Notes: generated by a model not told the origin, from the sequence alone. DNA of 64,000 nt from Algicella marina (GCF_009931615.1 NZ_CP046620.1:1441501-1505500), one strand, 5' to 3'; numbered from the stretch's first letter, positions 45,520 to 53,458 are shown. Translations and numbers: made by a program.

Positions 45520-45544
45520 GGAACCTTTGGCCGTGCGGCTGGTT
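45520..45544 (+). promoter_or_regulatory. Near-consensus EcfG promoter for the AI-2E-type permease gene
   Basis: GGAAC at 45520-45524, spacer of 16, GGTT at 45541-45544 (one mismatch to CGTT), 19 bases before the ATG. Confidence 0.6.
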
Positions 45545-45563
45545 ACGAACGGGGGAGAACATT

Positions 45564-46664
45564 ATGAAAATTACAGACGACGTCTACCGGTACTCGATGG
45601 CGATCCTTGCTACCTTCGCCATTTTCGCCGGTCTCAGCCTTGCGCAGAACGTGTTCGCGCCCACCCTTCTTGCCATCGTAATCGGCGTCGTCTTCAGCCC
45701 GCTTGCCAACCTGGCGGAGCGGATGAAGCTGCCGCGCGTTGCGGTGGCGATCTTCATTCTGGTGGTCGGCGCGAGTTTCCTGGCATTTACCGTCCTGCTG
45801 CTGGAACCGCCGGTTTCACGCCTGATTGACCGTGGCCCGATCATCTGGGCGCAGATCCAGCGCGAGATCACGGAATTCCGAGCGGTGCTGACCGGATTGC
45901 AGGAGATGACCGAGGAAATTTCCGACGCCGTCAGCGGCGATGAAGGCGGCGCAGTGGTCGATGCCGAGCAGAAGACAAGCATGATGTCGGCCCTGTCCTT
46001 CGCGCCGACGCTGATGGCGCAGATCGTCATCTTTATCGGGGCGCTGTTCTTCTTCGTTCTGACGCGCCGGGAAATCTATGATGCACTGACGCGACTGGGC
46101 AGCACGCCGGAGATGCGGCAGAGTATCGCCCATCGGTTGGTGGCGGCGGAACACTATGTCTCGCGCTATTTTGCGGCCATTACCCTGATCAACGCCATTC
46201 TCGGGCTGGCAACCTATTTGGTGATGAAGGCTACCGGTATGCCCTCGCCCATCCTCTGGGCGGTGCTGGCGGCGTTGCTGAACTTCATGCCGTACCTCGG
46301 CCCCTCGCTGGTTATTGCCGCATTGGGGGTGACGGGCGTGGTGGTGTTCGACGGATTCTACTCCTTCGTCCCTGCCCTTTGCTTCTTTGCTCTCAATATC
46401 CTCGAAGGCCAGTTCGTGACCCCGAGTTTCGTCGGCCAGCAACTGAAGGTGAATGCGCTGCTTGTCTTCGTCTCTCTGGTGTTCTGGCTGTGGCTCTGGG
46501 GGCCGGTGGGCGGTTTCGTCGCCATTCCCGTCCTGTTGGCGCTGATCGCGATTTTCCAGAAGAAGGAACCCGACGACGTGCCCATGGATACGCCGGTACA
46601 GGAAGCGCTGGAAGAAATGGAAGAGGATATGTCTGCGGAGGAAACCCAGCAGGCCGTTGGCTGA
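45564..46664 (+). CDS. AI-2E family permease
   Basis: 366 residues from the ATG at 45564 after GGGGGAG. Six to eight membrane helices (YSMAILATFAIFAGLSLAQN (20 residues), LLAIVIGVVFSPLANLAERM (20 residues), VAIFILVVGASFLAFTVLLL (20 residues)) and a cytosolic part between helices 3 and 4. Family motifs are ALLNFMPYLGPSLVIAALG and GPVGGFVAIPVLLALIAIF. Described members are AI-2 exporters or Na+/H+ antiporters; specificity unknown here. The acidic tail is EEMEEDMSAEETQ. Convergent with the phospholipase D gene with one base between stops. Confidence 0.88.
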   Translation: MKITDDVYRYSMAILATFAIFAGLSLAQNVFAPTLLAIVIGVVFSPLANLAERMKLPRVAVAIFILVVGASFLAFTVLLLEPPVSRLIDRGPIIWAQIQREITEFRAVLTGLQEMTEEISDAVSGDEGGAVVDAEQKTSMMSALSFAPTLMAQIVIFIGALFFFVLTRREIYDALTRLGSTPEMRQSIAHRLVAAEHYVSRYFAAITLINAILGLATYLVMKATGMPSPILWAVLAALLNFMPYLGPSLVIAALGVTGVVVFDGFYSFVPALCFFALNILEGQFVTPSFVGQQLKVNALLVFVSLVFWLWLWGPVGGFVAIPVLLALIAIFQKKEPDDVPMDTPVQEALEEMEEDMSAEETQQAVG

Positions 46665-46665
46665 T

Positions 46666-48198
46666 TCAGAGCGAGTCTTCGGGAATGCCGGGCGCCGGGC
46701 TGCCGAATTCTTCGGCGGCGCGGACCGAATAGGGCGCGAGAAAACCCTGCCGATCCTCCGGCGCCTTGGCGATGTTGGCGGTGGCAAGGCTGCGCCAGTT
46801 GGTGACTGCGGACCGCAGGCCGAAGTATTCCGGGGCGGGATTTTCCGGCAGCCAATGGGCGAAGGCGCGGCTGCGCAACTCGCGCACATGGGCGGGATCT
46901 TCGAGACGCAGGCCCGCCTCCGTATCCCAGCGCATGCTTCTGCCGTTGAGATTGGCCGAACTGAGTATCGCACCCGTCTCATCGGCGATGGTCAGCTTGC
47001 TGTGGATATAAATGATCGGGCTGCCGTGGGCGGCATCGCGACCGTCAGAGGTGCTGCGCACCGGTTGCAGCGGCATGCCGATGAAGGCGCGGTTGCCGAA
47101 GGCGCGACGGACACGGCGCACGGCGCGGGCCTGTAGGTATTCGCCATAGCGGGCATCGAGACCGGTCTTGCCCTCGAAAGCCACATCCTCTGGCGCGGCC
47201 GGGATTATGAGGATCAGCCCCAGTTCCGGATTGGCGTGGGCCGCATCGGCGAGGACGCGGGAAATCACGCGCGAGCGAAAGAACTGCGTTTCAAGGTAGA
47301 TCAGCTGCCGGGCGGAGGCGATCAGCTCGCAGGTCGCCTCTTCCATCTGGTTGCACACCATCTGTGGCGCCAACCCGAGCAGGCGCTTGCGGTGCGGTTC
47401 CGACTGCGTCTTGAGAAAGGCCGAGCCGGGCGGCGGCGGATGGGCGGCGTCCACAAAGGTGGCGAGGTGATCGGCGGCATCGGCAGCAACCGGGCCGGTG
47501 ACGAGCGCGCTGATGTCCTGCCAGGTTTCTTCGGCCGGGCGCTCATGCTCCGGCGTGTCGTAGCGGCGTTCATCGACGTCGATGCCGCCGATGATCAGCT
47601 TCTCACCGTCGGCGACGGCAAGTTTCTGGTGGTGGGTCGCGGGGGAGACCGTGGGGAAGAACGGGCGCCGGCGCTGGCGTAGTGTGCCATCCTCGTCCTC
47701 GTGAACGAGGCGATTCAATCCCGGACGGACGGCCAGTTCGCCCTTGCGTTCCTCCGCCGGCATGGCGTTCAGCTCGGCAATCTGGCGGGCGAGGCGGCGA
47801 CGGACAAGGGGGCTGAAGGCGATGCGGGGGAGGATGCCGCTCTTGGCCGGATGCAGGGCGGTGTTGAAGTACAGCGTACCGTTGAAGTCACGCGTTTCCT
47901 CGGCGAGAGAGTAGAATTGTGCCGCTGATGTCCAGGTGCCACGGTGTAGATCCGGGCCGGCGATGGCATCGAAATCCGAGAGGGTGAAATGGATGTCGAC
48001 GCCGCGTTCCAGCGTATTGAACATCAGATCGTACCATGTGCGCCCTATGGCGCGGGCCCGCTCGGAGCGCAGGCGGGTGTCGAGGTCGAAGATGCGGAAA
48101 CCCGCCCGGATTTCCGAGCGGGCTTCGAGAAAGAGCCCCTCCAGCGCGGGAAAGGCTTCCGCAGCCGTGAACAGCGTCTTGAAAGTTTCAACCGACAC
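46666..48198 (-). CDS. Phospholipase D family protein
   Basis: 510 residues from a GTG at 48198 (VSVETFKTLFTAAEAFP), with AGGGG upstream; the open frame continues 43 codons further but lacks similarity. Two HKD motifs are present: THHQKLAVADGEKLIIGG (His-Lys-Asp) near residue 205 and YIHSKLTIADETGAILSSAN (20 residues) near residue 420, so the enzyme should be active on phosphodiesters. Phosphatidyltransferase or PLD activity is likely. No signal peptide from this start, so a cytoplasmic or non-classically exported enzyme. Confidence 0.87.
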   Translation of the reverse strand: MSVETFKTLFTAAEAFPALEGLFLEARSEIRAGFRIFDLDTRLRSERARAIGRTWYDLMFNTLERGVDIHFTLSDFDAIAGPDLHRGTWTSAAQFYSLAEETRDFNGTLYFNTALHPAKSGILPRIAFSPLVRRRLARQIAELNAMPAEERKGELAVRPGLNRLVHEDEDGTLRQRRRPFFPTVSPATHHQKLAVADGEKLIIGGIDVDERRYDTPEHERPAEETWQDISALVTGPVAADAADHLATFVDAAHPPPPGSAFLKTQSEPHRKRLLGLAPQMVCNQMEEATCELIASARQLIYLETQFFRSRVISRVLADAAHANPELGLILIIPAAPEDVAFEGKTGLDARYGEYLQARAVRRVRRAFGNRAFIGMPLQPVRSTSDGRDAAHGSPIIYIHSKLTIADETGAILSSANLNGRSMRWDTEAGLRLEDPAHVRELRSRAFAHWLPENPAPEYFGLRSAVTNWRSLATANIAKAPEDRQGFLAPYSVRAAEEFGSPAPGIPEDSL

Positions 48199-48253
48199 GG
48201 TGATAGGCCCCTGAATAGATGCCCTCCGAACAGGGGCGCAGCGATTGACGGTT

Positions 48254-48388
48254 TTACAGATCTTCCTGAACGTCGGTTGCGGCACCGGAGAGAGCGTCGC
48301 CACCGGCGGAGATGTCCTGGCCGGCACCGTCTACGGTATTGCAGGCAGCGAGGGATGCAAGCAGAAGAAAAGCGGCGATGGTTTTCAT
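48254..48388 (-). CDS. Entericidin-like small lipoprotein
   Basis: 44 residues: MKTIAAFLLLASLAACNTVD, with lipobox LAAC (Cys16), then DGAGQDISAGGDALSGAA, the EcnA/EcnB pattern. The mature lipopeptide has 29 residues. Entericidins are stress-induced bacteriolytic or envelope lipoproteins, widespread in alphaproteobacterial stress regulons. A perfect EcfG promoter lies 30 bases upstream inside the 3' end of the histidine kinase gene. Confidence 0.88.
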   Translation of the reverse strand: MKTIAAFLLLASLAACNTVDGAGQDISAGGDALSGAATDVQEDL

Positions 48389-48417
48389 GAGAGTATCCTT
48401 TTGTTTCGTACCGATGA

Positions 48418-48442
48418 AACGCGAGGTTCAGAAATTGGTTCC
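48418..48442 (-). promoter_or_regulatory. EcfG promoter for the entericidin gene, inside the kinase gene
   Basis: On the minus strand GGAAC (48442-48438), spacer of 16, CGTT (48421-48418). The -35 lies within the last codons of the kinase gene. Confidence 0.8.
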
Positions 48443-50173
48443 ATTGCCATTTTCAGGCGGTCCTTCGAGCCGGAAACGGACGCGGAGGGTGTAGATGCCA
48501 TTCTCCTCGCCGCGTTCGAGTTCGCCGTCCAACTGGCGGGCGAAAGCTTCGATGAGGCGCGTGCCAAGGCCGCCGCTGCCCTGTGCTTCCGGGGTATCGT
48601 CGGTGCGGGTGTTGCGGACGGTGATGACGACCATGTTGTCATCCTCGCGCTTCAGCGAGAAGGAAACCTCAGTGCGGGCGTCCTGCTCCCCCGAATGCTT
48701 GAGCGCATTGGTGCCAGCCTCGGTGATGAGGAGCGCCACGGGTACGGCCTGATCGGGGTAGAGGGTGACCTGGTCGAAATCCATCGTCATCTTCAGGCCC
48801 TGGGGCCGCTGGGCACCGGCATCGACAAGCTGGCGGACGACTTCCGTCAGCAGATTGTCGGCGCGGACGGAGGCGAGCGAGGTGGCCTGATAGAGGTTCT
48901 TGTGGACGATTGAGAGGCCCATCACCCGTTCCTGAAGCTGTTGGAGCAGGCGCTTCTCCCTTGGGGTGGCGGCGTTGCGGATCTGCATGTTCATGATCGA
49001 CACGATCAGTTGCAGGTTGTTCTTCACGCGGTGATAGACTTCGCGCAGGAGCACGTTCTTGTCGCGCAGCGCCTGCTCGCGTTCCTCCTCGTCCTCGGCG
49101 ACGGTTTCGGCAAGCGACAGGAAGCCCTTGGCAAGCTCCTGCATCTCACCCGGTGCGTTGGCGCGGAGTTTCGGGCTGAACCGGCGGCGGCCGAGTTCGA
49201 ACTCCGCCATGGCGGTTCGCATGGCAGAGATCGGGCGGATGATCATGCGATCAACAGAGATGTAGGCGACGATCAGGCAGACGATGCACATCAGCATCGG
49301 GAAGATCAGCGGCACGAGAATCCCGCGCTGCCCATCATAGGGGACCATGTTCGGATCCCAGCTGGAAATGGCGAAAATGTCCTCGGCCAGAAGGGGCACG
49401 ACGGCATAGTGGCGCAAACGCCCGGCAGAGGAACGGGCGGGAAAGGTGAAGGAGCGAGAGGCGGTGAGGGAGGCCAGTTGCATGTCGGCGGGGAGCAGGT
49501 TCTCCGGTTTCTCGTCGCCGGTTTCGGTGGCGATGATCATGCCGCGACGGTCGAACAGGACCAGGGAGAAGCCTTCCTGCAGGGCCTCGTCTTCTTCGGG
49601 TGTGTCGGACAGGATGCCGCGAGGGACGGAGATGTACATGTAGCCCATCAGTTTGCCTTCGCGATAGATGGGCGAGGTGGCGACGATCACCGGGCGCTGG
49701 CTGATCGCCCCGGCTTCGCGGATGGTGATGATCTGGCGCGGCTCCTCCGAAAGGCGCAGGAAGATCGAATTGTCGGACAGGTCGAGCCCCAGCCCCTGCG
49801 AGGCGCAAATCATCCGACCCGTGGTGGACTGGAAGGTTGCGAGCACCTTGTCGGGCGAGCGGCGCACGTAATTGGCCAGCATCCGCGAGCAGGCATCAGG
49901 ATCGTCGAGAAGATCGAGAACTATAAGACCGAGCGATTGCGAGGCTTCCAGGGCCTCGAGCATCTGCGAACGCTCCTGCGAGGCGGCGCGTTCGGTCGCG
50001 GCCAGGAGTGCGGTGCGGGACAATTCCCGCGCACCCATGCCGAAATTATACGTCTGGACAACCGAAATAACGCCAAGAGGCAGCAGTGCCACGCCGAGCA
50101 CAGCTGCCATCTTGAGGCGGAGAGAAGGGTTGCGCAATGAGCGGAATGGATTGCGCCACATGGCACGCCTCAT
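48428..50173 (-). CDS. GSR sensor histidine kinase (HisKA_2/HWE type, PhyK-like)
   Basis: 581 residues. Helix 1 (KMAAVLGVALLPLGVISVVQ (20 residues)) and helix 2 (residues 285-308) enclose a periplasmic sensor region of about 245 residues with a PDC/dCache-like pattern (ATSPIYREGKLMGYMYISVP (20 residues)). A HAMP-like segment (IIRPISAMRTAMAEF) follows. The phospho-site is His381 in LREVYHRVKNNLQLIVSIMN (20 residues), which is the HisKA_2 signature, and the ATPase domain has LITEAGTNALKHSG and GSGGLGTRLIEA. It probably phosphorylates PhyR. Its ATG overlaps the ecfG stop codon. Confidence 0.93.
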   Translation of the reverse strand: MRRAMWRNPFRSLRNPSLRLKMAAVLGVALLPLGVISVVQTYNFGMGARELSRTALLAATERAASQERSQMLEALEASQSLGLIVLDLLDDPDACSRMLANYVRRSPDKVLATFQSTTGRMICASQGLGLDLSDNSIFLRLSEEPRQIITIREAGAISQRPVIVATSPIYREGKLMGYMYISVPRGILSDTPEEDEALQEGFSLVLFDRRGMIIATETGDEKPENLLPADMQLASLTASRSFTFPARSSAGRLRHYAVVPLLAEDIFAISSWDPNMVPYDGQRGILVPLIFPMLMCIVCLIVAYISVDRMIIRPISAMRTAMAEFELGRRRFSPKLRANAPGEMQELAKGFLSLAETVAEDEEEREQALRDKNVLLREVYHRVKNNLQLIVSIMNMQIRNAATPREKRLLQQLQERVMGLSIVHKNLYQATSLASVRADNLLTEVVRQLVDAGAQRPQGLKMTMDFDQVTLYPDQAVPVALLITEAGTNALKHSGEQDARTEVSFSLKREDDNMVVITVRNTRTDDTPEAQGSGGLGTRLIEAFARQLDGELERGEENGIYTLRVRFRLEGPPENGNGTNF

Positions 50174-50718
50174 ATGGAAGGTTCGGTGAGCGCTGCGAGC
50201 GTTCCCTTGTCGGTCAGGCTGAGGTCTTCGTCATCGTCGAGTCCCAGAAGTTCCGTAAGACGTTTGCGGCCACGGTTCACCCTGCTCTTGATCGTGCCGA
50301 TGGCGCAGTCGCACATCAGCGCAGCCTCTTCGTAGGAGAAGCCGGAGGCACCAACGAGGATGAGGGCTTCACGCTGATCGTCGGGCAGGCGGACGAATGC
50401 GTGCTTGAACTCCTCCATGGCGAGGCGGCCGTCGTGTTCGGGTTTGACGGACATCTGGCCTGCCATCTCGTCGTCCACGTCCTCGACTTCCCACTTTTTC
50501 TTGCGGATATTGGAGTAGAAGGTGTTGCGGAGAATGGTGAACAGCCAAGCCTTTAGGTTGGTGCCGGGCTTGAACTTGTCGAGATTGGACCACGCCTTGA
50601 CGATGGTATCCTGCACGAGATCGTCGGCGGCGGAGGCATCGCGCGCCAGACTTCGGGCAAAGGCCCTCATTGCCGGCAGATGCTCCACCAGCTCGCTCTT
50701 CACATCAGGAACGCTCAT
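50170..50718 (-). CDS. ecfG: General stress ECF sigma factor EcfG
   Basis: 182 residues. Region 2 has SAADDLVQDTIVKAWSNLDK (20 residues) and LKAWLFTILRNTFYSNIRKK (20 residues); region 4 has DQREALILVGASGFSYEEAA (20 residues) and IGTIKSRVNRGRKRL. This is the EcfG/sigma-T family that reads GGAAC-N16/17-CGTT promoters. Held inactive by NepR until phosphorylated PhyR takes NepR away. Its start overlaps the nepR stop and its stop overlaps the kinase start, so nepR-ecfG-kinase form a tightly coupled operon. Confidence 0.96.
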   Translation of the reverse strand: MSVPDVKSELVEHLPAMRAFARSLARDASAADDLVQDTIVKAWSNLDKFKPGTNLKAWLFTILRNTFYSNIRKKKWEVEDVDDEMAGQMSVKPEHDGRLAMEEFKHAFVRLPDDQREALILVGASGFSYEEAALMCDCAIGTIKSRVNRGRKRLTELLGLDDDEDLSLTDKGTLAALTEPSI

Positions 50719-50876
50719 TTGCAGCGATCCTCCTGTTCCAGCTTGGCCAGAAGTTGAAGGAACTGAGGCGGGAGATCCTCGTTTAGAGTTTCGTCATAGA
50801 GTTTGCGGAGGTTTTCCTGGATCTGATCCTGAACCTTTTCCCGCCCTCTTTCATCGTCACGCTTGTTATTGGTCAT
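50715..50876 (-). CDS. nepR: Anti-sigma factor NepR
   Basis: 53 residues from the ATG at 50876. The core is VQDQIQENLRKLYDETLNED (20 residues) then LPPQFLQLLAKLE, the two helices of NepR that bind EcfG or PhyR. A charged N-terminus (MTNNKRDDERGREK) precedes it. First gene of nepR-ecfG-kinase; its EcfG promoter (50913-50937) makes a positive loop on its own operon. Confidence 0.95.
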   Translation of the reverse strand: MTNNKRDDERGREKVQDQIQENLRKLYDETLNEDLPPQFLQLLAKLEQEDRCK

Positions 50877-50905
50877 CACATCTATCAAAAAGTTGCCTGC
50901 ACTGC

Positions 50906-50930
50906 GGAACATAACGCACCTTGCTGCGTT
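50906..50930 (+). promoter_or_regulatory. EcfG promoter for phyR
   Basis: GGAAC at 50906-50910, spacer of 16, CGTT at 50927-50930, 31 bases before the phyR TTG. Its spacer contains the -10 element of the nepR promoter on the other strand. Confidence 0.9.
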
Positions 50931-50937
50931 TTGTTCC
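50913..50937 (-). promoter_or_regulatory. EcfG promoter for nepR-ecfG-kinase, interlocked with the phyR promoter
   Basis: On the minus strand GGAAC (50937-50933), spacer of 16, CGTT (50916-50913). Both promoters share 32 bp (50906-50937), so two RNA polymerases can hardly bind at once. Confidence 0.9.
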
Positions 50938-50961
50938 CAGAATTTTGGCAGGAGGTACAAA

Positions 50962-51780
50962 TTGAGTGAAAAAAGTGAAGGGGTGAACGTCAGTGCGCTG
51001 ATCGCAGGGGAACTTCCCTACCTTCGGCGATACGCACGGGCGCTTACCGGAGACCAGACCCGCGGAGATACTTACGCGGCGACGACTCTCGAAGCCATCC
51101 TGGCCGATCCTTCGGCTTTCGACACCGATCTGCGCCCGAAAGTGGCGCTTTTTCGCGTTTTCCACAGCATCTGGGCAAGTTCCGGCCGGTCGATCGCACC
51201 TGCGGGCGACCTCAGCGAAGGCATGGAAGCGCAGGCGCAGCGCCGGTTGCAGGCGCTGACGCCCAACACGCGCGAAGCCGTGCTGCTGAGCACCATGGAA
51301 GGGCTGGTGCCGGAGGAGATTGCAGAGGTGATGAACGTGGATACGGACGAGGCTACCAAATTCCTTGATGTGGGCCTTTCCGAAATGGCCACGGAACTCA
51401 AGGGCCGGGTAATGATCATTGAGGATGAGCCGATCATTGCCATGGATATTCAGGCGATCGTGTCGGACGGCGACCACAGTGTCGTCGGTATAGCACGGAC
51501 ACGGACGGAAGCGGTGGCGATGGCGGACGAGCATAGGCCGGACCTGTTGCTGTGCGATGTCCAGCTTGCCGACGGTTCTTCCGGCATCGATGCAGCGAAT
51601 GACATCCTGAAGATGATGCCCAACATTCCGATCGTCTTCATTACCGCCTATCCGGAGCGGTTGCTGACTGGTGAGCGGCCGGAACCGGCGTTCCTGATCA
51701 CCAAGCCGTTCACGGAGGAACAGGTGCGCCTGGCGGTCAGCCAATCGCTGTTCTTCGCATCCTCGGAAGTGTTGGCCTAA
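50962..51780 (+). CDS. phyR: General stress response regulator PhyR
   Basis: 272 residues from a TTG at 50962 that follows AGGAGG by seven bases; the next in-frame candidate is a GTG at 50983. Residues 1-145 are a sigma-like domain without DNA-binding function (LIAGELPYLRRYARALTGDQ (20 residues); LTPNTREAVLLSTMEGLVPE (20 residues)). Residues 150-270 are a receiver domain (VMIIEDEPIIAMDIQAI) with phospho-acceptor Asp199 in LLLCDVQLADGSSG and Lys in LITKPFTEEQVR. When phosphorylated it binds NepR and frees EcfG. Divergent from nepR. Confidence 0.96.
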   Translation: MSEKSEGVNVSALIAGELPYLRRYARALTGDQTRGDTYAATTLEAILADPSAFDTDLRPKVALFRVFHSIWASSGRSIAPAGDLSEGMEAQAQRRLQALTPNTREAVLLSTMEGLVPEEIAEVMNVDTDEATKFLDVGLSEMATELKGRVMIIEDEPIIAMDIQAIVSDGDHSVVGIARTRTEAVAMADEHRPDLLLCDVQLADGSSGIDAANDILKMMPNIPIVFITAYPERLLTGERPEPAFLITKPFTEEQVRLAVSQSLFFASSEVLA

Positions 51781-51806
51781 GCCGGCATCGCAACAGAGAA
51801 ACAAGA

Positions 51807-51834
51807 AAAGCCCCGCCGGTCGGCGGGGCTTTTT
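51807..51834. terminator. Bidirectional Rho-independent terminator after phyR
   Basis: AAAAGCCCCGCC, loop GGTC, GGCGGGGCTTTT: near-perfect stem with A-tract before and T-tract after, so it can stop transcription of phyR (plus) and of dps (minus). Confidence 0.9.
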
Positions 51835-51863
51835 GCTATCTGCGACTATGCGCACCCTGCCCT

Positions 51864-52361
51864 TCACTCGGCAACGAGGGCGCGCAGCATCCAAGCGGCC
51901 TTTTCGTGGAAGGCTGAACGCTGGGTGGCGAGGTCGGCTGTCACCTCGTCCTTGCGGGCGGCGGCGAGTTCGATCAGCGCATGCAGGCGATGGGCGATAC
52001 GCTCATGGTCGGCCGCAAGATCGGACACCATTTCGCCGGCGCTGGGCGTTTCGGCCGGATCCTTGACGAAGGACTTCTGGTCAAGGTCGAGGAATTTCAT
52101 CGGGGCGAGGTGACCGAGGGCGCGAATGCGCTCTGCCAGTTCATCGGAGGCCGCGAAGAGATTCTCGTATTGCTCCTCCGTCAGGTTGTGGACGGAATAG
52201 AACAGCGGGCCGGACACGTTCCAGTGGTAGGCATGGGTCTTGAACGTCAGGCGGTAGGTATCCGCCAGGACGTCGGCAAGGCCTTCGGCGATACCCTTGC
52301 GGTTCTGAACTCCGGTTTCGACTTCTTCCACCGATGGGACGACATTCAATGCTTCGGACAT
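51864..52361 (-). CDS. dps: DNA-binding ferritin-like protein Dps
   Basis: 165 residues from the ATG at 52361 (MSEALNVVPSVEEVETG); the open frame beyond it has no similarity. Ferroxidase ligands are visible in TYRLTFKTHAYHWNVSG (His, Asp region) and HNLTEEQYENLFAASDELAE (20 residues). Dps forms 12-mer shells that oxidise iron with peroxide and protect DNA under stress. A perfect EcfG promoter lies 33 bases upstream. The C-terminus is a normal short one, without the lysine tail of E. coli Dps. Confidence 0.93.
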   Translation of the reverse strand: MSEALNVVPSVEEVETGVQNRKGIAEGLADVLADTYRLTFKTHAYHWNVSGPLFYSVHNLTEEQYENLFAASDELAERIRALGHLAPMKFLDLDQKSFVKDPAETPSAGEMVSDLAADHERIAHRLHALIELAAARKDEVTADLATQRSAFHEKAAWMLRALVAE

Positions 52362-52393
52362 GATTTTCTCCTCTTTTCGAGTTGCAAGACGGG

Positions 52394-52418
52394 AACGCCT
52401 GCTCGCCTTGATTGTTCC
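52394..52418 (-). promoter_or_regulatory. EcfG promoter for dps
   Basis: On the minus strand GGAAC (52418-52414), spacer of 16, CGTT (52397-52394). Exact consensus match. Confidence 0.88.
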
Positions 52419-52443
52419 GCCGCGGAACGGCTTCCGTGACAAG

Positions 52444-52473
52444 AAAAAGGGTGACCCGAGGGCCACCCTTTTT
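52444..52473. terminator. Bidirectional terminator between DUF1328 and dps
   Basis: AAAAAGGGTG ... CACCCTTTTT with a short loop (ACCCGAGGGC) that can extend the stem. It lies after the DUF1328 stop and before the dps promoter, so dps is not read from the DUF1328 promoter. Confidence 0.85.
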
Positions 52474-52495
52474 GGTTTTTCACTGTCGCTGCGCG

Positions 52496-52666
52496 TCAGG
52501 GAGCGCGGCCACGGACGGCCCGAGCTATGAGTGCCACGACGAACAGAACGATGAAGATGAAGAACAGGATCTGCGCGATACCTGCGGAAGCTGAAGCTAT
52601 ACCGCCAAAGCCAAATACGCCAGCGACGAGTGCAACAATCAGAAAGATGAGTGCCCAATACAACAT
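52496..52666 (-). CDS. DUF1328 (YtjA-type) small membrane protein
   Basis: 56 residues: [20 protein letters not shown] (20 residues) then [20 protein letters not shown] (20 residues), two helices, and a short basic tail (ARAVRGRAP). Matches the DUF1328 family, small membrane proteins of GSR regulons with unknown role. Too short to appear in many gene finders. Perfect EcfG promoter upstream, terminator downstream, so a single-gene transcript. Confidence 0.9.
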   Translation of the reverse strand: MLYWALIFLIVALVAGVFGFGGIASASAGIAQILFFIFIVLFVVALIARAVRGRAP

Positions 52667-52702
52667 TTAATTTCTCCTTTAGCGTGGTGCTGATATCGGA
52701 TA

Positions 52703-52728
52703 AACGCAGCGAATTTTGAATGGGTTCC
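52703..52728 (-). promoter_or_regulatory. EcfG promoter for the DUF1328 gene
   Basis: On the minus strand GGAAC (52728-52724), spacer of 17, CGTT (52706-52703), 37 bases before the start codon. Exact consensus match. Confidence 0.85.
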
Positions 52729-52757
52729 AAATATTTTTTCTTTCGCACCACTTTCCT

Positions 52758-53333
52758 TCAGAGCAGGACGCTGACGGTGCCCGCGAGGATCACCAGTGCC
52801 GCGATCTGGGTGACGAGGAGGATCAGGCCATCGCGCGTGGTCATGCCGAGACCGATGAAGGCCAGCGCGACCGAGGCCGGCAAGACGCCGCCGGGTATAA
52901 GGATGACCGGCAGCATGGAGAGCGCCAGCAGAATGGCGACCAGAGCGGCGACGCGCGGCATAGGCGGATCGAGCATCCACGAAAGCCGTTCACTGGTGAG
53001 GACCGAAATCCAGTTGAAGAAGGTCTGTATATAGTCAGCGGTTTTCGACAGCTTGTCGGAAGACATCTCTTGCCGGCACAGCCTGTCTGGCACCCAGATG
53101 TGCGAACAGCCAACGAGGATCTGCCCCGCGACAATCAGGGTGAGGGCGACGATGATCGGCGTGGCGAGGGGAATTGCGCCGATCGGGGACGCCGAGGCGA
53201 GGCCCAAGGCCATGAGCAGCGGCCCGAAGGAGCGCGAGCCGATGGCGTCGAGGATTTCGCCGATGCTGGTCTTCTCCCCATCGGCGGCGGAATTCAGATC
53301 ATTGATGAAAGTATCCAGGCTGGAGTTGCCCAT
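52758..53333 (-). CDS. exoD: ExoD family membrane protein
   Basis: 191 residues from the ATG at 53333 (MGNSSLDTFINDLNSAADGE (20 residues)). The ExoD pattern is TSIGEILDAIGSRSFGPLLM (20 residues), PLATPIIVALTLIVAGQILV (20 residues) and SWMLDPPMPRVAALVAILLA (20 residues), with four or five membrane helices. ExoD was first linked to exopolysaccharide and alkali tolerance in rhizobia. Only an imperfect EcfG-like site (GGAAAC-N17-CGTT) lies upstream at about 53368-53394. Confidence 0.88.
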   Translation of the reverse strand: MGNSSLDTFINDLNSAADGEKTSIGEILDAIGSRSFGPLLMALGLASASPIGAIPLATPIIVALTLIVAGQILVGCSHIWVPDRLCRQEMSSDKLSKTADYIQTFFNWISVLTSERLSWMLDPPMPRVAALVAILLALSMLPVILIPGGVLPASVALAFIGLGMTTRDGLILLVTQIAALVILAGTVSVLL

Positions 53334-53401
53334 GGTTGCTGCCGCCTTTCTGCATACCTGCCCGCTCAACGCCGCGCTGGAGGGAATTGTTTCCCTAAGC
53401 C

Positions 53402-53426
53402 GGAACTTTCTCGCCGCTCGTCCGTT
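53402..53426 (+). promoter_or_regulatory. EcfG promoter for the DUF883 gene
   Basis: GGAAC at 53402-53406, spacer of 16, CGTT at 53423-53426, 32 bases before the ATG. Exact consensus match. Confidence 0.88.
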
Positions 53427-53458
53427 GAGCGGATATCTGGAATGAAAGGAATATGATC

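Noticed and set aside
45816-46982. Open frame of 388 codons on the minus strand
   Set aside because: Antisense to the AI-2E-type permease and overlapping the phospholipase D gene; no motif and implausible composition.
53368-53394. EcfG promoter for exoD
   Set aside because: The site reads GGAAAC instead of GGAAC, so with the -10 at CGTT the fit is imperfect; not listed as a promoter.
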